This document shows, piece after piece, positions 1 through 7,885 of a DNA stretch of 19,573 nucleotides. This stretch comes from UBA1443 sp964445745 (GTDB lineage: Bacteria > Omnitrophota > Omnitrophia > Omnitrophales > Aquincolibacteriaceae). The stretch's first letter is position 1, and every line of letters begins with the position of its first letter. The notes under the pieces were generated by a model. The model worked only from the letters and a program-made list of their open reading frames with translations. It did not search any database and had not been told where the DNA came from. The stretch spans positions 1-19,573 of the forward strand of contig CAYULU010000032.1 in assembly GCA_964445745.1 (NCBI GenBank). Reading direction: 5' to 3'. The position numbers and the translations under genes are program-made.

Positions 1-42
1 TCGGAGGAGACTTAAAAGAAGAAGGTCTTTTTCATTAATCAT
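1..42 (-). CDS. Possible 5' end of an unidentified gene, cut by the window edge
   Basis: An ATG at 42-40 opens a frame that stays open to the edge for 14 codons, reading MINEKDLLLLSLLR. The style resembles the start of a small helix-turn-helix regulator such as Lrp/AsnC, but 14 residues cannot support a family. There is no Shine-Dalgarno sequence before the ATG; a TATACT hexamer lies 12-17 bases upstream, so any transcript from it would have a very short leader. A frame this short is open by chance about half the time, so this is a tentative call. Confidence 0.22.
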   Translation of the reverse strand, partial: MINEKDLLLLSLLR

Positions 43-53
43 AATAAGTGCGT

Positions 54-83
54 AGTATATAGAACTTTATACGCCGCAACCAA
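54..83 (-). promoter_or_regulatory. Weak candidate promoter facing the left edge
   Basis: On the minus strand TTGGTT (83-78) and TATACT (59-54) are separated by 18 bases. The -10 is close to consensus and the -35 matches only three of six positions. Transcription would start only a few bases before the ATG at 42. It lies in AT-rich DNA downstream of lpxA, where chance matches are common. Confidence 0.25.
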
Positions 84-122
84 AAAAAATATTTCCTTGG
101 AAAATTCCAATAAACATATTGG
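82..122 (-). terminator. Weak candidate terminator with two mutually exclusive hairpins, downstream of lpxA
   Basis: Two short perfect inverted repeats share an arm: 97-102 pairs with 105-110 (TTGGAA/TTCCAA), and 107-112 pairs with 117-122 (CCAATA/TATTGG). On the minus strand a run of eight T residues (89-82) follows, seven bases past the proximal stem. The stems are AT-rich and the T run is not adjacent, so termination after lpxA is plausible but weakly supported. The 1-273 stretch holds no complete gene that I can support. Confidence 0.22.
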
Positions 123-161
123 GTAGTAAAACAGGATTTTTAATCAATCGCAGGTAACACC

Positions 162-180
162 CCTAAAAATACTTTTTAGG
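162..180. repeat. 8-bp perfect inverted repeat with 3-base loop
   Basis: CCTAAAAA at 162-169 and TTTTTAGG at 173-180 form a perfect AT-rich hairpin about 95 bases beyond the lpxA stop. No T run follows on either strand, so it is not a classical terminator. It may protect the 3' end of the operon transcript or be a regulator site; the sequence does not decide. Confidence 0.4.
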
Positions 181-273
181 CGGAAGATGGGCGGCAGGAT
201 CTTTCAAGTAAGACACAAAACTTTAAATCGACAACCCTGCCAGACAGTCGGCTCCGTAACGATGACGACTTAC

Positions 274-1047
274 TTAACCGCAAATCCCCCGTTCGGATTT
301 TTCAAGAAAAGCCACGAGCGTTTCAATGGCCGGACTGGAAGGAATCTGTTCGCGGATTTCCTTCATCGCATGTTTAAGGCTCAGGCGAGATTTGAAGATG
401 ATCCTGAAAGCTTTTTTAAGATCCGACTTGTCCTTTGCCGCATACCCACCGGCACGATCCAGTCCGACGGAGTTAATTCCAAAGGCTGTTGCAGGATGCC
501 CGTCCACCATCATGAATGGAGGGATATCCTGCACCACTTTGGAACATCCGCCGGTAATCGAAAGAGTTCCGATCCTGACAAACTGATGAACCGCGCTAAG
601 TCCCCCAAGAATGGCCTTGTCTTCAACAATGACATGCCCGGCAAGCGTTCCGTTGTTGGCAAGCGTGCACCCATTATGGATAACGCAGTCATGCGCGACA
701 TGCGCATAGGCCATGAGTAGATTGTCATTTCCGATCACAGTTTCGGTACCGTCGAGCGTACCGGGATTAATCGTGACGTATTCACGAATTTTGTTACGGT
801 CCCCGATTTTGAGGTAACTGATCCCGCCATCAAATTTTTTATCCTGGGTACGGCTCCCAATGACGGCCCCCGTAAAAATTTCGTTATCCTCACCAATCGT
901 CGTATGCCCTTCGATCGTAACACGGGGCCCCACCTTGGTTCTTGCCCCTACCTTGACCGTTCCCTCAACCATTGCCCACGGTCCAATTTCGACCCCTTCA
1001 CCCAAAATAGCATCGGGATGGACAACGGCAGTGGGGTGAATCTTCAA
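274..1047 (-). CDS. lpxA: UDP-N-acetylglucosamine acyltransferase LpxA
   Basis: Transfers a 3-hydroxyacyl chain from acyl carrier protein to the 3-OH of UDP-GlcNAc, the first step of lipid A synthesis, in the cytoplasm. The protein has 257 residues (E. coli 262) and is a left-handed beta-helix of hexapeptide repeats with an alpha-helical C-terminus. The block AHVAHDC carries the general-base histidine (H119, E. coli H125) and H116; H138 and H154 (SAVHQF) match E. coli H144 and H160. G167 aligns with E. coli G173, the residue at the end of the acyl pocket. The start is a TTG at 1047-1045 overlapping the lpxC-fabZ stop (TTGA); it gives MKIHPTAVVHP, the usual LpxA beginning. The open frame continues upstream to 1197, but that part lies inside the FabZ domain and is not LpxA-like. 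Last gene of the visible run. Confidence 0.96.
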   Translation of the reverse strand: MKIHPTAVVHPDAILGEGVEIGPWAMVEGTVKVGARTKVGPRVTIEGHTTIGEDNEIFTGAVIGSRTQDKKFDGGISYLKIGDRNKIREYVTINPGTLDGTETVIGNDNLLMAYAHVAHDCVIHNGCTLANNGTLAGHVIVEDKAILGGLSAVHQFVRIGTLSITGGCSKVVQDIPPFMMVDGHPATAFGINSVGLDRAGGYAAKDKSDLKKAFRIIFKSRLSLKHAMKEIREQIPSSPAIETLVAFLEKSERGICG

Positions 1048-2327
1048 GCATCCACCACGGCGAATTTCACATCCGCTTCGCATACCAGTTGATCTCCCAC
1101 ATAGGCCTTGCCTGAACATTGTCCGAATTTCGATCGTTTCTTCAATACTTCGACTTCCATACGAAGGGAATCCCCCGGTCTGACAGGATTGCGCCACTTC
1201 ACCTGATCCACACTCATAAAATAAGCTATTTTCCCACGGTTTTCAGGCTCGCCGAGCATGATCACCCCTCCAACCTGCGCCATCGCCTCAACAATCAATA
1301 CCCCGGGCATCACAGGATGCCCCGGGAAGTGCCCCTGGAAAAAATAGTCGTTCATCGTTACCTGTTTCCATCCGGTTGCGCGTAGCCCCGGCTCAAAATT
1401 TTCGATTTTATCCACAAAGAGAAATGGATAACGATGAGGGATAATTTTTTGAATTTCTTCAACCGTCAGCGTTTTTTGGGAAGAGAGATCAAGAGACGTG
1501 TCCTTCGTCATAGCTAGTTTCCTCACAAGTTCCAGGTTTAGGGAATGGCCCGAGCGCTGCGCAATCACATGCCCCCGAATAAACTTGCCGCACAGGAACA
1601 GATCGCCAAGGATATCGACGATTTTGTGGCGGCATGCTTCATTGGCGTACCGGAGTTCATTGCCAATCGGCCGGTTGTTTTCAAAAATGAGAGTATTTAA
1701 CGGGTTGGCCCCCTTTCCAAACCCCATCGCGAGGAGCTGCTCCGCTTCTTTTTTAAGACAAAACGTCCGCGCCGGCGCAAGCTCACGCTCAAAAATTTCC
1801 GGGAGAACCGTGATCGTCATGTATTGATCCTCGAGGTTTTCATCCTGATAGCTCAGGGTATACGAAACCTGAAAGCTTTGGGCAGGGACAATCATGATTG
1901 ACTGATCACCGTGGTCAACATAAACGGGACTTTTGATTTCGAGATATTTCCTTTCGGCCTTTTGCTCTTCAAATCCCGCTTCAAGGAGCAACCGGGAAAA
2001 CTCTTGCGAACTGCCATCCATTCCAGGCACCTCTTCGCCATCGATCTCAACCCAGGCGTTATCCACTCCAAGGCCATGAAATGCCGCCATTAAATGCTCG
2101 ATGGTTCTGACCAAGCCATTTCCGACCGCAAGAGCCGTCTGCCGCATTGCATCCGAACGAACATTTTCAAAAGAGGCCCTGACCTTAAGAGTAGGATCCA
2201 GATCCGTACGGGAAAAAAGAATTCCGCTGTTTTCGGACGCCGGATTAATTTTGACCGAAACCTTCTGCCCCGTATGAAGTCCGTTCCCTTCGAAAGCGAT
2301 GCTTTTTTTTAAAGTCCTTTGTTTCAT
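1044..2327 (-). CDS. lpxC-fabZ: Bifunctional LpxC deacetylase / FabZ dehydratase fusion
   Basis: One 427-residue protein with two enzymes. Residues 1-280 are LpxC, the zinc deacetylase that commits UDP-3-O-acyl-GlcNAc to lipid A; zinc and catalytic residues are visible as E77-H78 (TIEHLMAA), H234 and D238 (RHKIVDILGD) and H261 (SGHSLNLEL). Residues from about 288 are FabZ, the (3R)-hydroxyacyl-ACP dehydratase of fatty acid synthesis, with the pair H333 (GHFPGHPVMPG) and E347 (VEAMAQ), 14 residues apart as in E. coli FabZ. Such fusions are known from Bacteroidota and several other diderm phyla. I chose the ATG at 2327 (MKQRTLKKS matches the E. coli LpxC beginning; GGGA lies upstream) over a GTG at 2342 that overlaps the skp stop. 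Confidence 0.96.
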   Translation of the reverse strand: MKQRTLKKSIAFEGNGLHTGQKVSVKINPASENSGILFSRTDLDPTLKVRASFENVRSDAMRQTALAVGNGLVRTIEHLMAAFHGLGVDNAWVEIDGEEVPGMDGSSQEFSRLLLEAGFEEQKAERKYLEIKSPVYVDHGDQSIMIVPAQSFQVSYTLSYQDENLEDQYMTITVLPEIFERELAPARTFCLKKEAEQLLAMGFGKGANPLNTLIFENNRPIGNELRYANEACRHKIVDILGDLFLCGKFIRGHVIAQRSGHSLNLELVRKLAMTKDTSLDLSSQKTLTVEEIQKIIPHRYPFLFVDKIENFEPGLRATGWKQVTMNDYFFQGHFPGHPVMPGVLIVEAMAQVGGVIMLGEPENRGKIAYFMSVDQVKWRNPVRPGDSLRMEVEVLKKRSKFGQCSGKAYVGDQLVCEADVKFAVVDA

Positions 2328-2338
2328 GCTGTCCCGTC

Positions 2339-2848
2339 TCACGCCTTCTTGTACCGTTTCGCCAGCTCGGCCGATACCTGCGACGTAATATCAAAGTCGT
2401 TTTTTTGGAAAAGGAGTACCCGCTTGTTAAACACAAGATCATATCCGCCGCGTTCACCAACCACCTGAACCACGCTGTCAATTTCTTCGAAAATCTCGCG
2501 AACCGTCTTGTCACGCTGTTCGGCAAGCTGTTGTCTGACCGTCCGGTCAAAATCCTCGATCTGCCGTTTTTTCTCAATCAGCTGTTCTTGCTTTTTCGCC
2601 CGGGAATCCGCCGAAAGAAGAGCCAGCTCATCCTCCATCGCACGCAAAGCATTCATCATCTCATTGCGTTCTCTTTCCTTAGCCTCACCGGCTGTTTTTA
2701 ACACTAGATCCTGATCTTTCGTTTTCTGGTAGTTATCAAATACCTCGTCTACAGCCACGTAGGCGATCTTCATTTCTACCGCAATCGCCGGCGACGCCAA
2801 CCATGTCATTAAACCAGCAAAAAACAGAGCGGATGCAACTCTTTTCAT
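2339..2848 (-). CDS. skp: OmpH/Skp-type periplasmic chaperone
   Basis: 169 residues. A signal peptide is clear: MKR, a hydrophobic stretch and a likely cleavage after ASPAIA (residue 23). The mature part begins with the Skp-like strand MKIAYVAVDEVFDNY, followed by a long charged helical region (about residues 40-130) rich in E, K, R and Q, suited to the tentacle helices of Skp. Skp trimers hold unfolded outer-membrane proteins in the periplasm on their way to BamA. The gene sits 27 bases after bamA, the usual pairing, with a strong AGGAGGT ribosome site just before the ATG. Its stop overlaps a GTG five codons before the preferred lpxC start. Confidence 0.9.
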   Translation of the reverse strand: MKRVASALFFAGLMTWLASPAIAVEMKIAYVAVDEVFDNYQKTKDQDLVLKTAGEAKERERNEMMNALRAMEDELALLSADSRAKKQEQLIEKKRQIEDFDRTVRQQLAEQRDKTVREIFEEIDSVVQVVGERGGYDLVFNKRVLLFQKNDFDITSQVSAELAKRYKKA

Positions 2849-2875
2849 GGAAAACCTCCTGATTGATCTAACGGT

Positions 2876-5206
2876 TTAAAAACTGCGGCTTAAGCTAAAT
2901 TCGAAACGTCCGTTCTCATTCTCGGTGTCTTTATTCACAAGCGGGAATCCGTAATAAAAAGCTAAAGGCCCGATCGGAGTCTTCACCTTAATCCCGGGAC
3001 CGACGCTCACCACGACGTCACTAAAACTCAAATCATAAGAACTTTTATTCACCATGCCGGCATCCGTAAAAACAACTCCACGAAACATGTCAAGCTTGGG
3101 TATCGGAAAGCTGTAATCGAGGTTAATAATCGCCATGGTTTGCCCTCCCACAGGATTATCATTTTGTTTTGGACTCACCCGGCGATATCCATAACCACGA
3201 ACCGTCCCCAATCCTCCCGCATAAAACCTGTCAAAGACGGGAACCGATGTCGAATCGCCAAAATCCTGAGCGGTCGAGATACGGGCCTGAAACTCCACCA
3301 AGTGATTTTTCCGGAAGCTCATATATTCCGTATATCCGGCCCTGAGGATGTAGTAATCCTGATCCCCTCCGAGGAAACTTCCCACCAAATCGGCGCCCAC
3401 ATTAACCGTCCTGCCTTTGGTCGGATTAAACACATTATCACGGTTATCATAAACTGCAAAGGTTCGAACTCTCGAGAGCCAATTCGTGCCCTCAAAATCA
3501 AGGACATCCTGGGGCGCATCCGACGCGATATCATCCAGTTTAACCCGCTCAAGGACATAGCCGCCTCCAACGCGGAAAACATCCTTGAAGAGACGGGAGA
3601 ATATTTCGCTAATGCCAAGCCGTTTCTCCTGAAAATCTACGTTGTAGTCATCCCGAACCGTGTAGTAGGTATTAAAATCCATCGTGATCGGTTTATCAAA
3701 AAGGTACGGCTCAACGAAGTTAAAATCATACTGTTGATTGATCGTTCCGATCTGCCCCTTGAGCGAAAGGGTTTGTCCTCCACCGGTCAATCGCGGCCAG
3801 TTAAAAAGATCAAAATTCCGCTGTGAAATTTCGGCAAAACCCATAAATGTGTCAATCGAACTCACGCCGCCGCCAAATGAAAGTTCCCCGGTCCGTTTTT
3901 CTTTTACGCGGAAAATAAGATCCCGGCGATTCGTCGCCACATCGGTGGGCTCAGTGTCATAGGTGATTTCTTCGAAATATCCGAGATTTTCAAGGCGCTG
4001 TTTTGATTTCTCAATTTTGGCCCCGTCAAAACGCTCCCCGGGACGGATTCTCAGTTCACGACGGATAACTTTATCACGTGTCTTGGTGTTTCCCCGAATT
4101 TGAACCTTTTCAACAAAAAAGAGCTCCCCTTCTGCGATTTCATAAGTCACATCGACCTTGCCTGTTTCCTTATTGAGGATGACGTCAGGAGCAACGCGCG
4201 CTTCGATATAACCTTCAGAAGTATAAAAATCCCGGATGCTTTCCATATCCTGAGATACGTAGAACTGGGAATAAGTAAGCCCTGGGAGCATTTCCAACTC
4301 CTGCCACAACTCGGATTCCGGAAAAAGCGTGTTCCCCTTAAACTTGACCTCGCCGGTCACATAATGCTGTCCCTCTTCGATTTTGATGAGAATGTTGATC
4401 TGGTTTTTTTCCTTCAAGTAGTCAAATTCAGGGACCACTTTAACGTCTAAATATCCTTCTTTCTGATAGTGGAAGCTAATTCTTTCCAGATCCTTTTCAA
4501 AGACCTCCTCCTTGAAAGTGCCAAATAAAATCCACATCTGAGGCCGAGTCTTCATGAGTTTGACAAGCTGTTTGGAAGGAAAAGACTGATTACCTTCAAA
4601 TCGAATTTCTTTAATCTTAAACTTCTTCCCTTCAAAAATCTTCATCGTGACAATCGATTCTCTTGTTTGCGGATCGGTCACAATTTCCGTTTGAATATCG
4701 ATGAAACGAAAGCCCTTATTCGCGTAAAGCTGCCGGATCTCTGTCTCCCCCTTCTTCACTGCCTTCTGATCCAGGATCTGACCCTCCATAACGCCTAAGG
4801 TTTTCCTGAGTTTGTCTTCTTTGAAAACAGTGTTCCCCTGAATCTCAATCCGTCGAATGATGGGTTTCTCATCCACCTGAACAATTAACTTGTACCCATC
4901 CGCGATTTCCGTCACATCAAACCGGACATCCTGAAAAAACCCCGTATCATAAAGACGTTTAATATCTTCGTTCGTGAGCTGTTGGTGTAAAGGAGAACCA
5001 GGCTGGGACTGGATTTTGCTTAAGATCGTCGCGGTGCTAACAATTTTATTTCCGCGAACTTCGATCGCCGCAATTTTCTTCGGTTCTACCGAAGCTTGAG
5101 GCGCTGGGGAATCAGCCGATGAAGCAACAAGCTCTTCCGATCCGTGAAGGGGAGCGCTTGTCATCATTAAAGCGATTACAAGGATAAGACACCATACTCT
5201 TTTCAT
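2876..5206 (-). CDS. bamA: Outer-membrane protein assembly factor BamA
   Basis: Inserts beta-barrel proteins into the outer membrane. 776 residues: a signal peptide (about 1-23), five POTRA domains (roughly 43-115, 116-196, 197-282, 283-363 and 364-440, each opening with an I-x-I/V-x-G-N type strand) and a C-terminal barrel. The lid-loop motif of the Omp85 family is present as TVRGYGYRR (VRGF in E. coli), and the chain ends in phenylalanine (FEFSLSRSF), the usual barrel targeting signal. The ATG at 5206-5204 overlaps the dnaB stop (ATGA), with GAGGG seven bases upstream, so translation is probably coupled to dnaB. skp follows 27 bases downstream. Confidence 0.97.
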   Translation of the reverse strand: MKRVWCLILVIALMMTSAPLHGSEELVASSADSPAPQASVEPKKIAAIEVRGNKIVSTATILSKIQSQPGSPLHQQLTNEDIKRLYDTGFFQDVRFDVTEIADGYKLIVQVDEKPIIRRIEIQGNTVFKEDKLRKTLGVMEGQILDQKAVKKGETEIRQLYANKGFRFIDIQTEIVTDPQTRESIVTMKIFEGKKFKIKEIRFEGNQSFPSKQLVKLMKTRPQMWILFGTFKEEVFEKDLERISFHYQKEGYLDVKVVPEFDYLKEKNQINILIKIEEGQHYVTGEVKFKGNTLFPESELWQELEMLPGLTYSQFYVSQDMESIRDFYTSEGYIEARVAPDVILNKETGKVDVTYEIAEGELFFVEKVQIRGNTKTRDKVIRRELRIRPGERFDGAKIEKSKQRLENLGYFEEITYDTEPTDVATNRRDLIFRVKEKRTGELSFGGGVSSIDTFMGFAEISQRNFDLFNWPRLTGGGQTLSLKGQIGTINQQYDFNFVEPYLFDKPITMDFNTYYTVRDDYNVDFQEKRLGISEIFSRLFKDVFRVGGGYVLERVKLDDIASDAPQDVLDFEGTNWLSRVRTFAVYDNRDNVFNPTKGRTVNVGADLVGSFLGGDQDYYILRAGYTEYMSFRKNHLVEFQARISTAQDFGDSTSVPVFDRFYAGGLGTVRGYGYRRVSPKQNDNPVGGQTMAIINLDYSFPIPKLDMFRGVVFTDAGMVNKSSYDLSFSDVVVSVGPGIKVKTPIGPLAFYYGFPLVNKDTENENGRFEFSLSRSF

Positions 5207-6570
5207 TGTTGTCCCTCATCCGGTCGGTAAAATTCCGGATTATCAAATCGCGTCCACTCCTTGATAAAAACAAGAGGCACCGAGCCGGTGGGACCATTAC
5301 GTTGTTTGGCAATGATCGACTCTGCCTTGTTTTTGTTTTCCTCGGAAGGAGCATAGTATTCTTCCCTGAAGAGAAAGACCACCAGATCAGCGTCCTGTTC
5401 AATAGCGCCTGATTCGCGAAGATCCGAAAGCTGGGGGCGGTTCCCGGTGCGCTGTTCAACCGCACGCGACAACTGGCTCACCGCAATCACAGGGACCTTG
5501 ATTTCTCGGGCCAGGGCCTTGAGAGACCTCGAAATCTCGGAAATTTCCTGCTGGCGGCTTTCCGCAGAACGCACACCCTGCATAAGTTGCAAGTAATCAA
5601 TGACTATCAACTGGATATCATGCTTCATCTTGAGGCGCCGCGCTTTCGCGCGAATTTCGAGGACCGTTTGTCCGGGAGAATCATCAATAAAGATAGGGGC
5701 TTCAGAAAGCTTGCCAGCCGCCGAAGTCAACTTAGGCCAGTCCTGATGAGAAAGATATCCGGTCCTCACCTTCTGCGCATCAACTCGTGCATGGGAGCAG
5801 AGCATCCTCTGTACCAACTGTTCCTTGCTCATTTCAAGGGAAAAGATTACGACCGGCTTTTTTAAATTAATCCCCGCATGCTCCACGATCGCAGTCGCAA
5901 ACGCGGACTTTCCCATCGAGGGACGACCCGCAACAATGATCAGATCCGAGGGTTGTAAACCAGCGGTCATGGTGTCAAATTCATGAAATCCCGTCGCCAA
6001 CCCCGTAATGTGTTCTTTTTTCTGGAAAAGCTGATCGATCGTTTCCATGCTTTCATGAATGATCTCCTTGATCTGGAATGACTTGCCTTCCACCTGGGCC
6101 TGGCCGATATCAAAGATCATTTTTTCGGCCGTATCAATCATTTCTTTGGCATTGGAATCGGATTCGAGACTGTTTTGAACGATCTGGGTAGCAGACTGAA
6201 TGAGTTGACGGAGAAGAGCTTTCTCTTTGACGATTTTCGCGTAGTACTCAATGTTAGCCGCCGTGGGAACCACCGTGGTAAGCTGAGTCAGATAGCTAAC
6301 CCCCCCAATATCTTCCAGTTGATCACGCTTCCGGAGTTCCTCCGAGGTAGTAATCAAATCAACAGCCTGATTTCTTTCAAAGAGACCGGCAATCACATCA
6401 AAAATTCGCTGATGTCGAAGATCATAAAAATATTCGGGACGGAGTGTTTCAATACCCTTGGCAAGCGCCATCTCATCAAAAAACATGGCGCCCAGGACAC
6501 TCATTTCGGCTTCGCGGTTTTGAGGCGGGACCTTTTCGTAAAGCTTTACGGATGTCTCAGAATTCGCCAC
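5203..6570 (-). CDS. dnaB: Replicative DNA helicase DnaB
   Basis: Hexameric ATP-driven helicase that unwinds the replication fork. 455 residues, a normal length. The N-terminal domain (about 12-115) begins PPQNREAEMSVLGAMF, typical for DnaB. The RecA-type C-terminal domain has Walker A GRPSMGKS at 215-222, Walker B in IQLIVIDYLQLMQG, and the later blocks VIAVSQLSRAVEQR, LSDLRESGAIEQDAD and AKQRNGPTG. No intein or insertion is seen. The start is GTG at 6570 with GAGG five bases upstream; no other start in this frame lies closer to rplI. It follows rplI by 26 bases, the common rpsF-ssb-rpsR-rplI-dnaB order, and overlaps bamA by four bases. Confidence 0.97.
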   Translation of the reverse strand: MANSETSVKLYEKVPPQNREAEMSVLGAMFFDEMALAKGIETLRPEYFYDLRHQRIFDVIAGLFERNQAVDLITTSEELRKRDQLEDIGGVSYLTQLTTVVPTAANIEYYAKIVKEKALLRQLIQSATQIVQNSLESDSNAKEMIDTAEKMIFDIGQAQVEGKSFQIKEIIHESMETIDQLFQKKEHITGLATGFHEFDTMTAGLQPSDLIIVAGRPSMGKSAFATAIVEHAGINLKKPVVIFSLEMSKEQLVQRMLCSHARVDAQKVRTGYLSHQDWPKLTSAAGKLSEAPIFIDDSPGQTVLEIRAKARRLKMKHDIQLIVIDYLQLMQGVRSAESRQQEISEISRSLKALAREIKVPVIAVSQLSRAVEQRTGNRPQLSDLRESGAIEQDADLVVFLFREEYYAPSEENKNKAESIIAKQRNGPTGSVPLVFIKEWTRFDNPEFYRPDEGQQ

Positions 6571-6596
6571 ACGAACCTCACGGGAGGATCTTAGGG

Positions 6597-7043
6597 TTAA
6601 GGTTGCCGGACAAGTTCCACAGTCAACCGGGTTTTCACCTGCGGATAAATCTCGAGATCCACATGGTGAGTGCCCAGACTTTTCAGATGCTCCCGCATGC
6701 GAACCTGTTTTTTGTCAAACTCGTGCCCTTTTTGGACAAGGGCCGCACAGACTTCTTCGGGTCCAACCGAGCCGTAAAGCTTGTCACCTTCACCCGCTTT
6801 GACCTCAAGGGTAATCGTCAGATCTGTCAGTTCTTTCGCTTTTTTTTCAGCCGCCGTTTTCTCTTTTAACTTCCGGGCCGCGCTTCGTGTCCGCTGTTCT
6901 TCAAAAAATTGTTGATTTTTTCGCGTGGCGGGAATGGCAAGATTCCTCGGGAGAAGGAAATTTCTCCCGTATCCTTCGCGGACTTTAACCACATCACCTT
7001 TTTTACCTACGTCAGAAACATCCTTGATAAGTAACAGTTCCAT
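6597..7043 (-). CDS. rplI: Large-subunit ribosomal protein bL9
   Basis: 148 residues. The N-terminal domain holds the bL9 signature (GDVVKVREGYGRNFLLPR, about residues 17-34), which binds 23S rRNA at the base of the L1 stalk. It is followed by the long connecting helix (about 40-75, rich in K, E and A) and the C-terminal domain that reaches away from the ribosome. Length and layout are normal. It starts 15 bases after the rpsR stop, with GGAG about ten bases before the ATG. Confidence 0.97.
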   Translation of the reverse strand: MELLLIKDVSDVGKKGDVVKVREGYGRNFLLPRNLAIPATRKNQQFFEEQRTRSAARKLKEKTAAEKKAKELTDLTITLEVKAGEGDKLYGSVGPEEVCAALVQKGHEFDKKQVRMREHLKSLGTHHVDLEIYPQVKTRLTVELVRQP

Positions 7044-7058
7044 TGGTCTCTTGCTCCG

Positions 7059-7376
7059 TTAGCTAGCTTGGAAAGGAAGGACACCCGCGTGGCGGGCACG
7101 CTTGATCAGACGTTTCAGCGTCCGTTGATCCTTCGCGTTAAGTCGGGTAATACGCCGGGGAAGAATCTTCCCTTTTTCCGTCAAGTATTTCGTCAAAGAT
7201 TCCGTGTCTTTGTAGTCAAGCGGAGGGAGTATTCGACGGACGCGTTTACGAAAAACTTTCGAGCCACCGGGCCCCTTGCGATCATCCGAACTGCCATATC
7301 GTCCTGGCTTGCCAGGACGTCCGGCTGTTTTCTTAAATGGTTTTTTTTCAAATCTTCCTGCTGGTTTTCTTTCCAT
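7059..7376 (-). CDS. rpsR: Small-subunit ribosomal protein bS18
   Basis: 105 residues, longer than the roughly 75 of E. coli. The conserved core is C-terminal (LDYKDTESLTKYLTEKGKIL, then PRRITRLNAKDQRTLKRLIK and ARHAGVLPF) and binds bS6 and 16S rRNA on the platform. Residues 1-45 are a very basic, G/P/K/R-rich extension with no predicted fold. The position where many bS18 proteins carry cysteines (CRFC-like) reads KVFRKRVRR, so this is a cysteine-free paralogue class. It sits 13 bases after ssb. Confidence 0.96.
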   Translation of the reverse strand: MERKPAGRFEKKPFKKTAGRPGKPGRYGSSDDRKGPGGSKVFRKRVRRILPPLDYKDTESLTKYLTEKGKILPRRITRLNAKDQRTLKRLIKRARHAGVLPFQAS

Positions 7377-7389
7377 GTTTCACACCTGG

Positions 7390-7869
7390 TTAAAAAGGGA
7401 TGTCTTCATCCGGTTTAAGTTCATCCTGGGAAACCGACGCCTGGTTTTTTTTGCCAGAAGCATCGGGTGATTCAAAAATACTATCATCCACATCCATGCT
7501 CGGAACGTCCGCGTGATCCGAAGGTTTGGCGCCACCACCACGGGAAAGGAACTGCACATTGTCGGCAATCACTTCGACGGCAGATCGTTTACTCCCGTCC
7601 GGCGCATCCCAACTCCGACTCTGAAGCCGCCCTTCCACAAATACAGCACTTCCTTTTTTAAGATATTCATTACAAACCTCAGCCCGGCGGGCCCACACCA
7701 CGATCCGGATAAAGCTAACTTCTTCTTTCTTTTCTCCCGTTTTTGCCACATACGTCCGGTTACAAGCGATCGAAAATGTCGTGACAGCCTGGCCGGAGGG
7801 AAGATAACGAAGCTCGGGATCTCTGGTAAGATTTCCAATCAACATCACTTTATTCAGATTGGCCGCCAT
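7390..7869 (-). CDS. ssb: Single-stranded DNA-binding protein SSB
   Basis: Binds single-stranded DNA at forks and repair sites as a tetramer. 159 residues: an OB-fold (about 1-110, opening NKVMLIGNLTRDPELRYLPS), a flexible middle (about 111-145) and an acidic tail ending DEDIPF, the conserved tip that recruits partner proteins. The frame is open up to 7926, but the ATG at 7869 fits the family start and has GAGGTGA five bases upstream, while the longer form would overlap rpsF by about 40 bases. It lies between rpsF and rpsR, the classic order in which SSB is co-expressed with bS6 and bS18. Confidence 0.97.
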   Translation of the reverse strand: MAANLNKVMLIGNLTRDPELRYLPSGQAVTTFSIACNRTYVAKTGEKKEEVSFIRIVVWARRAEVCNEYLKKGSAVFVEGRLQSRSWDAPDGSKRSAVEVIADNVQFLSRGGGAKPSDHADVPSMDVDDSIFESPDASGKKNQASVSQDELKPDEDIPF

Positions 7870-7885
7870 AACATCACCTCGAAAG

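Noticed and set aside
187..720. Plus-strand open frame of 177 codons near the left end
   Set aside because: Mostly antisense to lpxA and without any recognisable family.
3140..3826. Plus-strand open frame of 228 codons
   Set aside because: It is antisense to the well-supported bamA barrel region; the translation has no recognisable domain.
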